Of a stretch of DNA of 64,000 nt, positions 24,601 through 35,889 are shown in pieces. Every line of letters starts with the position of its first letter. Position 1 is the stretch's first letter. The stretch is from Oenanthe sinensis (Eukaryota > Streptophyta > Magnoliopsida > Apiales > Apiaceae): assembly GCA_028671895.1 (NCBI GenBank), contig CM053802.1, forward strand, positions 36,928,201 through 36,992,200. The letters are read 5' to 3'. The notes below the pieces were generated by a model. That model was not told where the DNA came from and searched no databases. It saw only the letters and a list, made by a program, of their open reading frames with translations. The translations under genes and the position numbers were made by a program.

Positions 24601-27369
24601 TACCTATTCTGCAATCACAAATGATTAAGCTTCTTGGTACTCAATTTTAATTGAGTCCAGATGGGTTAGAGATATTACTGTCTACAGTGGTAACAACAGC
24701 TTCAACCTTAACATGCACAAACTTATCTTTGACTGATCACTTCTCATACACAGCAGCCTTGACAAATTAGTCTTTAGGCTATGAGACTAGTGATTCCAAC
24801 CTAGCTTAAGGTGGACTAGCAGTCTTTACCCTCTTGTGATTCTTATACATGCTTTGACTAAGATTATTCAAGTCCTAAGATATGCATTTTCAAATAACTA
24901 AGCAAGCATGAAAATAAGAGCACATGGTAAACATTTAGCTTTAAAGCATTAGAGGTAAGAATTATGCAATTCAGGCATGTTATGCATATTAGAAAATTTA
25001 GTACTATCTACTTTAATCATTCTACACAAGTGTAACAGATATAAAGCAGATTTACAGATATTTAATAATTTTCTAAAAGCACATGGATAGAAGAACTAAC
25101 AAATTAATTACTAATTCTTTCTAACCCATTTCTGTCGTTGTCTAACATTTTTAACTATCTCTAATTACCTAAGTCAGTTTTAGATTAATCCTTGAATCTA
25201 CAGATTACTGACTACTTAGATAATTCTACCATCTTTTATTCTTTTTATCCCTAACAAGCAGTACATGAACTAATATAGCATTTAAGTGCAACTATGTGAG
25301 TGTGAGCAAATCATATGAAAATAAGCACATAAACAATTCAAGGATATGCAGAATATTTGAATAAGACATTATGAGCAATATCAAATTCTACATACACTTA
25401 TCAAGTCATTTATAAGAACAAATATTAAATATGTGATCTATGACTTGTTTGTCTATTAGCAATTTTCATAACATTAGCAGATGTATTAAATCATAGAAGA
25501 TTTAAATCAAGTTTCAGCAAATGTTTGGGGATATACCTAACCGTCTAGAACACCCTATCTAATTCTAGATATTCATTTTACTGCAAATAAAATCAAGTAT
25601 GAAATGTACTAATTAAACTCATGAATCCTAGCATGCAATCTTATTCTTAGCAATTAATTAAGCATTTAAGTCCTAAGATGCTAACATGCTGTCATGAATA
25701 TAATACATTTCAAAACTCAATGAACATGCAGTTCTGAATTAGATAAACGTATACTAGTTAGAAAGTGTACCTGTGAAGTGCTTAGTGATTCATCTCCAGT
25801 GTTGGTCATTGATGCCAGATATCCATTTGGTACATCACTGTAACTGATAGAATCATCCTTGCATTTAACTTCACCAATAAATGCTTTTCCCTTGCTGCAT
25901 CCTCACTAATGCCTGAGATTCCTACTTTAACCCAACATAGTGTCTGTCATCTTTTGCTTGTACAGGCTTCTTCAAACTGTGTAGCAAACCCCTGATCTTG
26001 TCTTTTATAATCAACCATCCATGTCTTGCAACCGCCTCTTGAACTGATCTTGAAAATCTCCTTCATGGAATCTATAGGTAAGGACCTTAGATTAAGAATT
26101 GTGATTCCGTCTGAATCTGATGTCACTGAACTTCCTGTTTGCCTTGCAGGCTTGACTTGCAGTCCAGTTCTCAAGTTATTCCAAAGTGTAAGATTCACTT
26201 ATAACACCTTGACCACTACCTCGAGCTACAACATCTTCAATTCAGCTTTTAGGATCATTTCGTTTCTGTTCAGAGGTTCTCAACCTTGTCTTCAATCAAA
26301 TTTGGTTCCTGGGTCACAAATACAGTTGATATGCTAACAACCTGCTTTACCAAATATTATCTTCTTCAGCTCTTGTTGTAGTTCATAGGCCTTCAGCACA
26401 TACAGGTCTTTTACAGACAATGTGGTTGTATCCTTAAATCCCTGTTGGCTGTATCATGTGTTCCAGATGATCTGAAGTGTTAGCACGAACTTCCTGTAAT
26501 CTCCCTGTAGAATAATCTTTAAGGCTTGTACTGAGATTCTAGGTTGTCCAGTCTGTTCTCCTTCACTACTTCAACCCCTAAGATTTTTCATCCACAAATA
26601 CAACCCAAATTAACCAAAAACTGTACCCAAATTAATCTCTTCTTTTGCAGCTTCCAAAATATTAGTGGGATCCTATGGAGTAAACCTCTGAGGAAATTAA
26701 TACCACTATTTCTTCAACCTGTTCCAGAATTAACTTCATTGGATAATCTTCAGTCAATCTCAGTTGTCTTCAATGCCCGGAAAAATCTTCAACTACTACT
26801 TCCTTGAGCACCCTCGAATTAATATTTAAGAAAAATTTAAATTTACAGAACTTTTAATTTTCTTAGAAAATAAATTAAACAAAAATAAAAATTTACAACA
26901 AATTAATTTTCAAGAATTTCGAATTTTCTTAAAAATTAAAATATGGTAAATTAATACTTAAGAAAAATTTAATTTTCAAGAATTTTAAATTTCCTGCAAA
27001 AATAAATAAATCTTTCATAAAAATTAAAGAGTACAAAACTTGGGGTACCAAACTGTAGTTTTGGCAGGTGTCGATTTTTTTAACCAAGTGAAGCTTGGTG
27101 TCGATTCCTTTACTTCACTTGACATTAGGTGTCGATATGTACCTGCCTGTGTTTGTCAAATATGTTAAGTTTACTGCCTATACTATTTACTATGTGTCGA
27201 GTTTTTTTTTTTTTAAAAACATGTGTCGAATCCTATATGTATGTGCATTGTTTTTATTTTCCGACACATAGCTAGTTGGTTAGTTTACTGAACTTATGCA
27301 GGCGCGTGTAACAGAAACATATATACTGTATATGTTTTCAACTTAGCATGGCAGAGAAAAGTTGTGAAA

Positions 27370-27730
27370 ACTGGACCACACTTAATCGTTAAATAAATTT
27401 AAATGAAAAACTTTTATAAAATTTAAAAAATAAACTAATTAAAATTTATAAAATAAACTTATAAAAGTTTATAAAATAAATTTTATAAGAGTTTATAAAG
27501 TAAATTTTATTTAAAATTTATAAAATAAACTAATTAAAATTTATAAACCAAACTAATAAAAGTTTGTTAAACAAATTTTATAAAAGTTTATAAAATAAAT
27601 TTTATCTAAAATTTATAAAATAAACTATTTAAAATTTATAACATAAACTAATAAAAGTTTACAAAATAAATTTTATAAAAGTTTATAAAATAAATTTTAT
27701 TTAAAAAGTTTATAATTAAATTTATTTAAC
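27370..27730. repeat. AT-rich repeat in the D leader
   Basis: Irregular units of about 25-35 bp made of AAAATTTATAAAATAAAC and TAAAAGTTTATAAAATAAA. Low complexity, no coding potential. Confidence 0.8.
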
Positions 27731-27814
27731 ACGACCTTCATTCTGAGTCCAACCAGTTTCGGCACGGTGAGCTTCACTGATCTAACGGATCTTGATTTGT
27801 ATATCAATCAGTCT

Positions 27815-27826
27815 GCTCTGATACCA
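27815..27826 (-). other. Primer-binding site of D
   Basis: Plus strand GCTCTGATACCA, giving TGGTATCAGAGC on the element strand. It is complementary to the 3' end of plant initiator Met-tRNA, two bases from the 5' LTR edge. This fixes the orientation of D. Confidence 0.95.
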
Positions 27827-27828
27827 AT

Positions 27829-29684
27829 TGTTAGGTCCCGAAGTATCGTAGAAGGGGGGGTTGAATACGATACTCACTGAATTTAAAAAATTCTTTCGAA
27901 TCTTTTGCGGATAAATAATTTAGAGTTCGGTTAGTGAGTTCGAATTCATGAAGTGAATAGTGTTTAGGAGGCTGCCTTACTAATTTTCTGTATTTATGAA
28001 TAAACATTAAAGTTCTAGAAAATTAGCAAGTAAATTATGGAGACAAGTTTCGGGGAATATATCTTTCGTATATAAACCCTGAGGTTGCTACACCCAGTTA
28101 AAAATATAACTGGCTTCCAAAGAACAGATTAGTTCTTTGCTTCTACAAAGAGATATGACTGATTCCTATTACAATGAATAGATCTGTGAATGAACAAAAA
28201 AGAAATCAATCTAACAGAGAGTGTTTTATAATAGCCCTATATTTTTACAACATAATGAACCGGCTAAATTATAAAACTCCGGTGAAGAAGGTATGTGTAT
28301 AGCTTTGTGTCTCTTCTTCTCCGGCTTCTGTCTCTCTCTGTATCTCTTTGTTTCTGTGTGTATATTTTCACACACACCCCAAATGAATTAAATTCATTTG
28401 TTTATATAGTGTAGGCTTTTCAATAATTTAACTGCTGTTGTGAGTGTCGAATTCTTCTCCCCCTGTATGTTGACTGAGTTGACTTTGAGAATCCCTTGAA
28501 TAAATTCTAGGTGTCGAATTTTGCTTCCTTGTATTTTACCTTAGAAAATTATCCTGTGTGTCGAATTCTTAAACCACATGTAATTGCCTTAGTCACAAAT
28601 AGGTGGGTGTCGAATTCTAGGTTCATGTGCAGCTAGGTGTCGATTTTCCCTTCAATGTACTTGCCTTAGAATATAAATTCTATGTGTCGAATTCTACTCC
28701 TTGTATAATCTAGGTGTCGAATTCTTCACCATGTACAATCCTTAGAAGTTTAAATTCTATGTGTCGAATACCTCTCACATGAACATGCCTTGGAATACAA
28801 AAGCTATGTGTCGAATTCTTTTAGCAGTATATGCCTTAGAATTCTAATCAACATATTCAGCTAGGTGTCGATATTGAATTTGACATTGCATAGTAACATA
28901 TTCACGTGTTGACACTTTGGTGGTTAAATGGTCAAACTACCATTTAGTCACCAAAGTTTGGCACTTCTTCATTTTGGTTACTTGCGGTTTGGTCACTTGC
29001 GGTTTGGCTGTTTAGCTATTCGGCTGTTTGACTATTGAGCTGTTCAGCTGTTTTTCTTTGAACCCTTGAACCTTTACAAGCGCTTCAATCCTCGACCCTT
29101 TTCTTCCATTTCCTTCACTCCACACACTTAGTCAATGCTCTACTTCATAGATGTAATTACCATTATCTTTCGTGTTGACGTTTAGTGCACTGGTCTGGTT
29201 CACAAACGACTAACACCGATCCTGATCTTCACATCTCATTTAATTCAAATGACAAGAGTGCTGCAGTTCTTTCTTGCTTCGAACACTGACTGTCAATAAA
29301 CATAGTACTTTCACTGGAATCTTTTCTGGTACTTAGACATACCATGTCTTCAATTCTTCTAGATTCCTATGCTTCGAACACTGTCTATCTTCAATCAATG
29401 CTGGTACACTGAAATCTTCTAGTGGCACTTTTATACTGAATCTTTAACACTTCTGAACCCTGAAAGTCTTTACACATTATTCTTCACTGAGGCATGAACA
29501 TATTAATGTACTTCTTTCAGTGACCTGTAGTAGACTTCAAAACTTCTTCTAATGTCTTGATTCACTGTATTTGCCTTGTCTTCATTTCTTCCTGATTTCT
29601 GTGTAGGCGTAGTATTATTTACTTGTCCTGTTCTAGTGTTGAGTTATCATGATTACTATTCATACAGCTTCGTAATCTCCAACA
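27829..29684 (-). repeat. 5' LTR of D (right copy)
   Basis: Same length and, as far as I can compare by eye, nearly the same sequence as 16282-18137. The TATA box on the minus strand is at 28401-28408. It ends at CTCCAACA, followed by GCGTA. Confidence 0.93.
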
Positions 29685-29689
29685 GCGTA

Positions 29690-30264
29690 CTTAACATTTT
29701 TTTCTTGTTTTCACAGGGGTATTTTTGTCTTTGCTCATATATGCCTATATATACATCTCTAACTTGAATCAGTTTTCACTTTTACCTAATTGTTTTAACC
29801 CTAAATTTTTACAGCCCCCACCCTCCCTCCCTCCCTGCGATTTCAAACCCTGTACATTCGATTTGTGTTAAAAATCATACATATCTCGAATTGCTGCCCG
29901 TTTTTAATCTTCCATCATTATTTGCATCCCATTATTGTGTATTTCTGTGCATCTATAACAATTCTTACCTGTGATTGGTATATACACACATATCTACACA
30001 CGCACGCACATAGTAATATTGATCACATAAATGTCAGTACTTTAATTAGTGATTGGTATATACATACAAATCAGTGCTATTGATTACAAACTTGGTTGGT
30101 GTATTTTGATTTCGCATCTTTCTTTGAGAACAATTCCGTAGTTTAGTTACAAAGTCAGTTCTTTGTTTCATTAAAAGAAATTGTTCCGTTTTTTTCTGTG
30201 ATTAATTATCTTTGCTATTTTTCAAAAAAAACATTAATTAATTTCCGGAAAAATATTTACAAAC
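29690..30264 (+). other. A spacer between the D insertion and the extra ORF
   Basis: Pyrimidine-rich, non-coding (CCCTCCCTCCCTCCCT at about 29821). It directly precedes the ATG of the extra ORF and continues the spacer interrupted by D. Confidence 0.65.
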
Positions 30265-33200
30265 ATGGCTCACCAATTTTCACTTGCGAAAAATAATTTT
30301 TTCAACATTACTACGGAAATTGGTGATCAACTCCCGCGCTTCAAGTTTTGGGTACGATTTCTTAATTTGTACTCCAAGGCTAGTGTTGCTTTTACTGCCA
30401 AACCAACACTAGTCCATGATGCATTACAACAATTATGGACTAGTGCGGTTACATTCGGGAGCAAATCTATCCCCTTTGGTTTCAGGTTTACCTTGGCGGG
30501 TCAAGTGACGGAGGAAGTGTTCAACAGGGTTCTGGGGTTCCCAATCAAAGATGTTTATGACCCCGAACCTACAATAGCAGAACGTATCAAGTTCTTTGAA
30601 GAGATTGGATGCTATCCTCCTTCTGGACGGATCTTACCAGGCGCCATCCAGAAACAATATTTCCATGTGGAATGGAATTACTTTTTCGAGGCCATCATAA
30701 GATGTTTTCGGGCACGCGAAAAAGATTATCATCAGATTCCAATTCTCATGCAGGTCTTTGCAGTTTCCCTAGCCCGTGAATTGGACATTAATTATGGCAG
30801 AATCATTCTATCAGAGATCGTGGCTGCAATGGGATCACCTGCAAGCAGAGACATTACAACTACTAATGTTGTATGCCGGTATCCTCGCTTCTTACAAATG
30901 CTTATTAATCACGTAGTACCGCTTGATGCTTTATCTGTGCGACAGGCATTTGCAACAAGTGCGACATCTGCATCACTCGGCATGGGCACCAAGTCCCTCA
31001 CGACGATTACTAATCAAGATAGACATCACGGTAAGGTGATGTCTATTCCTGATAACATTCAAGTGTGGCTTAAGTATGATGCAGGTATTACTTCTATGGC
31101 GGGGACTTCCCACATTTCATCACATGCTCAGAATCCCTCCGCCCATGCTGACGCATTCCAGGGGATTCCTGACGAGAATCTTGGTGATGAAGATGATGAT
31201 TGGCATTCTCACGGTCAAAGGGACAGACAACCTACTCCTCATACTGATTCTGCTTCCTTTACTAGACAAGGTAATGAAGAAGGTAATTTCTTTGAACAAG
31301 AACAACTCTCTGTTCACACTACTAATACTTCTTCATCTAAATCTGATTCCGTGGCCCAAGATTCTGCTAATCCGCAGGATCTATCCCAGGGCAAGAGCTA
31401 TATTTCTGATTCTGAGTCTGATACTCTTGCTTCCTTTCTTTCACCCTCGCTGACGGGAGTCAAAAGGCAGGCACCTGTAGATTTAGGTGAGGATTCTGAG
31501 AGTGACCCCGGAGTGCAGCCTCTTATTCGGAAGAAAGCCAAATTTTCACATGCTGCAACTTCACAAGCCCAGTCCAAACCTAGTGTGTCTATCACAACCA
31601 CTCCACCTCACGTGAGTGGTTCACCCATTGCACATTCTACACCTAGGGATTTTGGTGAGGATTTTACGCCTTCTGAAGAGCCTGTTACTTCAGAAAGGCA
31701 AGAAGCTTTTATTGCTTTCGAAGTACCTTCACCGGTATATACTGATGCTGCAGAAAGGATCGGTTCTGATGTTGTACTAGAACACTCTGCAGCCTCTCAG
31801 CCTGAGATTCCACCTCAGAACCTGACAGGAACAGATCCCATAACTGCTACTTACTTTGCTTATCCAGTTTCTACAGGTACTGCTTTCACTTTCAGGACTA
31901 TTATTGAAGACATACACGAGCGTGAGACAGGGAGTGTGTGTGAGCGTTTAGGGAGTGAGGGACCTTCATTTTTAAGGCCCGAAACCGAGCGACAAACACT
32001 AACAGAACGATTTTTAGAGCGAGGACACCCAGACCAAACACCGTCCCTTAATCTTGAAAATCCTGGCACGCGTATGGCAGCGGTTGAAAATGAAATAAAG
32101 CAGTTCGGGCAGTCTATGGGGCAATTAAGGATCAATGTTGGATATGACCAACGAGCTCTTGATGACTACGCAGCACGGATGGCCAGTCAAGCGACAGCCT
32201 TCGATGAGTTGACAAACAAGGTGAATGACTTGGGCCATGCTGCTGGTATCTTGGGCAGCACTCTGAATGAGAGGTTGGGAGCTGTGGAGAGCATAATGCA
32301 TACAATGGCAACCGAAATCAGCAGGATGATGTATGCCGTTAGGAGCTTTGTTCCCCCAGAGTGCTTTGACGAATAGTACAATCAACCTCCCCCTGGTAAT
32401 GATGGTGCTGGTGGTGCTGGAGATACTGGTGGAGCTGGACCCTCGGGTTCTGGTTTTGGTGGTTCTTATGCTACTGGTGGGTCTGGAGAGCAAGGTGGTG
32501 TTCCGGATAACTCACCTAAGGGGGAGAGTGGACAGGAGACGAGACAGCAGTCGCTAGATATTATTGAAGAAATTGCAGAACAGACTACTGATTTTGTCAA
32601 AGAAAGTGAGCCAGTAAATGAAGCAGAGGCTCAGAGAAAGAGGAAGGGTAAGGCAGTGGTGGCTGAGCAAGAAGAGCCATTCACTGACTTGAGTCATCAT
32701 CAGGAAAAAGTTCATGAGGGACTTGATTCAGATTCTGATATGGAGGATGTTCCTTTAGCACATGCTATTAGAAGATCTTTGAAGGAACAAGGTGGAGGTG
32801 CTGGAATGTCTTCTGGACAGCCTGAAGAAATACCTGTTGATAAGGAGACTCTGGAAGCTCAACAGTTGGCCTTGGAACAAGCTCAGTTCTATAAAATGAA
32901 GATGATGCAGGATGAAGCTGTTTTCCTTGAAAAGCAAGCGGAACTCAAGGAGAAACAGTATGATCATGAGCTTGCAAGGTTAGCTGATCCTCAAGTAGAT
33001 CTGGACAATAGAAGGATCAGACAGAAATGGGATGATGCAAGGAAGATCCTATCGGGAGTTTGTGCGAAAGGAACTCATAACAAAGAGGCGGAAGACTTGT
33101 TCTACAACTTGAACTTGCAGAATCCACTGATTGTTGACTATATAAATGCTTTGAAAAGGTTGATCTCAAAAGTCAGAGTTGGATACAATGCGATGGTTAA

Positions 33201-34386
33201 AGAGCGGCATGTCATCTTGTCTTTAGTCGAAGGAGTCCCGACATCTTTCTTGTATGTGGATGATCAATTCATCTCGAGAAGATCTGCGTCAGAGTTGTTC
33301 TTGCTAGCAATGAAAATTCAATATTCTCAAGCGGAGGAGCTTAGCATTCTGTATAGAGATCAGTTAATGCAGCTAGCAGAGAACATGGGACCAGAATTCT
33401 CTGCGAATCCTGATGTTGTTCGGATGGTTGTTGATGGAAAGATGAAGAGGGTTAGTTTAGAAGAAAATGACCTAATGGCTCTATCGGTAGAATCCCTAAA
33501 GGCTGTCTGTAGGCAAATGATGAGTAAGGGATTCACTTCTGACATTAAGGAGAAGTCAGTGGAGTTTATTGAAAGGGTCATATTCAAGATGAGCAATGAA
33601 ATCTGGAAGTGTGATATTATTGCTCCAAACCCTCTAGACAATGTAAAGATTGAGCCAGAGCTAATTGAAAGAAAATGGAACATTCTACAAGCTGTTAAGA
33701 ATGTAGATGAAGCTCTAACTCTTCCTTCTGGATCACTGGAACAAGGAGAAATAAGGGAGGCAGTTGGTGTTCCAGGGAGAGATAGTGTATACTGGATACA
33801 CTCATATGACGATGACACAGCTGATGCTTTGGCATTCATAGATGCAGACCAGAATCAAATTTTATTGCACATGAGCAGGAAATGGCTGCTGCAGACTCAA
33901 GATGCCGCATTTCTGGAAAGAGTTTTAGAAGTGTTCAAATGGGGCGAAATGGAAAATGAGAACGTGGATGAGAAGCAGAGACTTCTGAAGTACCTGTCTG
34001 AAGTAGTGGTGGAAAAGAAGCGGATGGAGCGAGATGCGGCTAGTATCCACAATACTAACCGTGTTAAGGGCTACCCCAAAATGATCTATTGTCAGTTCAA
34101 GGATGATAAATCTCATCGGAAGTCACAGCTCATAATGAAAAATTTTGAGGACATCCCAAAGATCAGAACTACTTAGGAGGTGGACAAACTCAGAAAGCTT
34201 TTCAGGCATCCTTATCCAGAGCCCAAAAATCCTCTAGAAATGGAAGCGGTAAGTCTGTTGAATGCAAGGTGGAAGCAGCTTCATGATCCAGTTTACAAGA
34301 AAGAACAACAACAGAAGGAAAGGCGCAGAAAGCTGAAGGAGGAGAAGCGTCAAGCTGAAGAAGCTAGGAAGAGGAGACGGAATTAG
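30265..34386 (+). pseudogene. Extra (env-position) ORF of element A, about 1,373 codons, two stops
   Basis: One frame runs from ATG 30265 to TAG 34384-34386, broken only by TAG at 32374-32376 and 34174-34176, both explicable as C-to-T in CAG. Residues ~10-230 form the N-terminal domain shared with B and I (RFKFWVRFLNLY; VTEEVFNRVLGFP; VEWNYFFEAI; YPRFLQMLI). Residues ~280-700 are acidic, Ser/Thr/Pro-rich and likely disordered; ~705-800 are Gly-rich then polar. Residues ~861-907 are a strong coiled-coil candidate. A C-terminal folded part is recognisably similar to that of B (36629-37882). The last ~30 residues are highly basic. No signal peptide or transmembrane segment is visible, so it is not an obvious envelope; a nuclear or nucleic-acid-binding role is my inference. 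Confidence 0.85.
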
Positions 34387-34780
34387 AACTAACGATCAGA
34401 GTGGTGTGAACTTGAAGTTGGAAAAACTTCATATCTGTTGGTTGCTTTAACTCACTTGAGGAAAATTCACCAGATCACGGTATGCGAGATAGGCTAACTT
34501 ACCATACTGTAACCGTGAATCAGAGTGGATCCAATAAGGTGATATAAGTTTGACTGAAAGGTATGAAATAATCCAGGTGATAGGAATCACTCAAATGATC
34601 TTTAATTCGAAGTTCGAATTTTCTCTCTAGCTTAAGTTTTATTTATTCTAGTTCTTTGAATGGTTTTCAAGTTTATTTCAATTGTAATTTAAACAAGACA
34701 GTAATGTTATTTATCTTTTTCTCGTCTCATTGTTTAGTTGAGTTATCCCTTGTTAATTTGAATGTCATTGCTAGACTATC
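34387..34780 (+). other. 3' untranslated region of element A
   Basis: Non-coding DNA between the extra ORF and the polypurine tract. No motif array is seen here. Confidence 0.7.
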
Positions 34781-34794
34781 AAATAGGGGGAGAT
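34781..34794 (+). other. Polypurine tract of A
   Basis: AAATAGGGGGAGAT is directly followed by the TG of the 3' LTR. Confidence 0.92.
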
Positions 34795-35889
34795 TGAAAG
34801 GAAGAGTGTCTAAACTTGTAACACTATAACTTATGTAACTCAACTAAAAGAAAAGATACTTAACCGGAAAACAATCAAGAACATGAAGCCACAAAGGAAT
34901 CAATGCTAAATGAAGACAAAGTAATTGATACAATTCAACATGTTAACTATGATCAAATAAAGAAGAAATCATTGAAAGAAGTTCAGGACAGAGTTGTTCA
35001 TGCCTCAGTGATTTGTAACTTAAAAGATTCAAGATCATAACTATCAGTATCAATAAGGCTAATTGATTTCAAGTGAACAAGAAGGAAAGCGATAATTGGA
35101 AAGTCATTTTACTAATTGAATATGGTAATCTATTCAAGAAGCAGAAACACTATCAGGACTAGTCACTTATGAATCAGACCATTGCATCAAGTGTCAGGGC
35201 ATTGATAGCAAGTTTATGTCAGTAATAGAGATCCAGGTTCAAGAGCTTGTTGAAGAATATGGAAGACATAAGAAATCACAAGTTCAAGATGTTGCATAGA
35301 AGTTTCAAGATTGAAGCCCAGAATTTCTCTAAGTACAAAATGTTCGAGATAGCCAAGTAGAACATTCCCATGTAGAAATTCTACTTAGATGTTCGAGATA
35401 GCCAAGTAGAACATTCATATGTAGAAATTCTACTTAGAAGTTCGAGATGACCAAGTAGAAATTCTCAAGTAGATATTCTACATGGAGGGCAGTTTCAACA
35501 TGACACATGGCATCATCTAATTGGCAGATTTCCAAGCTTTCAAGATAAGATAAGATTTATGTGGATATCATTGGGCCACATATATCTTAGTCTTTGAAGT
35601 CTACAGGACATAGATTACAAGTAGTATAAATAGAAGTACTTGTGTATTATTTTTATGAGAGAGCAATACACTTGTAAAAGAGAAAGAGTATATTCACAGA
35701 GCTTAGTATCATTTACTACCCTCTTTACTTCTGGTGTACTTTGTAATGAATGTTGTAGCAACCCTTTCAAGTTATATATAAGACATATATTCCTTGAATC
35801 ATTGTGTTCATTTATTACATGGTATTTATTGCTTCTTAAATTTGAAAAGTTGTATTCACCCCCCCTCTACAACACATTTGGACCTAACA
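34795..35889 (+). repeat. 3' LTR of element A
   Basis: 1,095 bp, same ends as the 5' LTR. The motif array is at about 35338-35483, the conserved block at 35155-35200 and TATA at 35625. TCTAT follows at 35890-35894. Confidence 0.93.

Larger units (their letters stand above)
24601..27828 (-). other. D interior, 5' part: gag region not recognisable, leader and PBS
   Basis: I find no CCHC knuckle or capsid motif; short open pieces such as 25947-26198 are not assignable. 27066-27270 carries five or six GTGTCGA words as in the LTR. 27370-27730 is an AT-rich stretch built of AAATTTATAAAATAAACT-like units. Confidence 0.6.
16282..29684 (-). mobile_element. Element D: young, non-autonomous Sirevirus-like element in A
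   Basis: Minus-strand element of 13.4 kb flanked by GCGTA (16277-16281 and 29685-29689). The LTRs are both 1,856 bp; I noticed one difference (A/C near 16345 versus 27895). A primer-binding site for initiator Met-tRNA lies next to the 5' LTR and a polypurine tract next to the 3' LTR. The interior (18138-27828) holds no intact gag or pol, only a stop-ridden pol fossil and non-coding DNA shared with F. Such young LTRs around a long-dead interior mean D was mobilised in trans. Confidence 0.93.
7541..35889 (+). mobile_element. Element A: large Sirevirus (Ty1/copia) with gag, pol and extra ORF
   Basis: The two LTRs (7541-8648 and 34795-35889) differ by about 13 substitutions, mostly transitions, plus one 13-bp indel. 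They are flanked by TCTAT. Order inside is gag, protease, integrase, reverse transcriptase/RNase H, long spacer, extra ORF, polypurine tract, as in Sireviruses. Element D (16282-29684) splits the spacer; without D, A is about 14.9 kb. The coding regions have several nonsense codons and frameshifts, so A is dead. Its 5' end is abnormal: no primer-binding site follows the 5' LTR, and a copy of the 3' target flank lies there instead. Confidence 0.92.

Noticed and set aside
30265..34386. Calling the extra ORF a viral envelope gene
   Set aside because: No signal peptide, membrane span or glycoprotein-like Cys pattern; the C-terminus is basic and coiled coil. Only its position is env-like.
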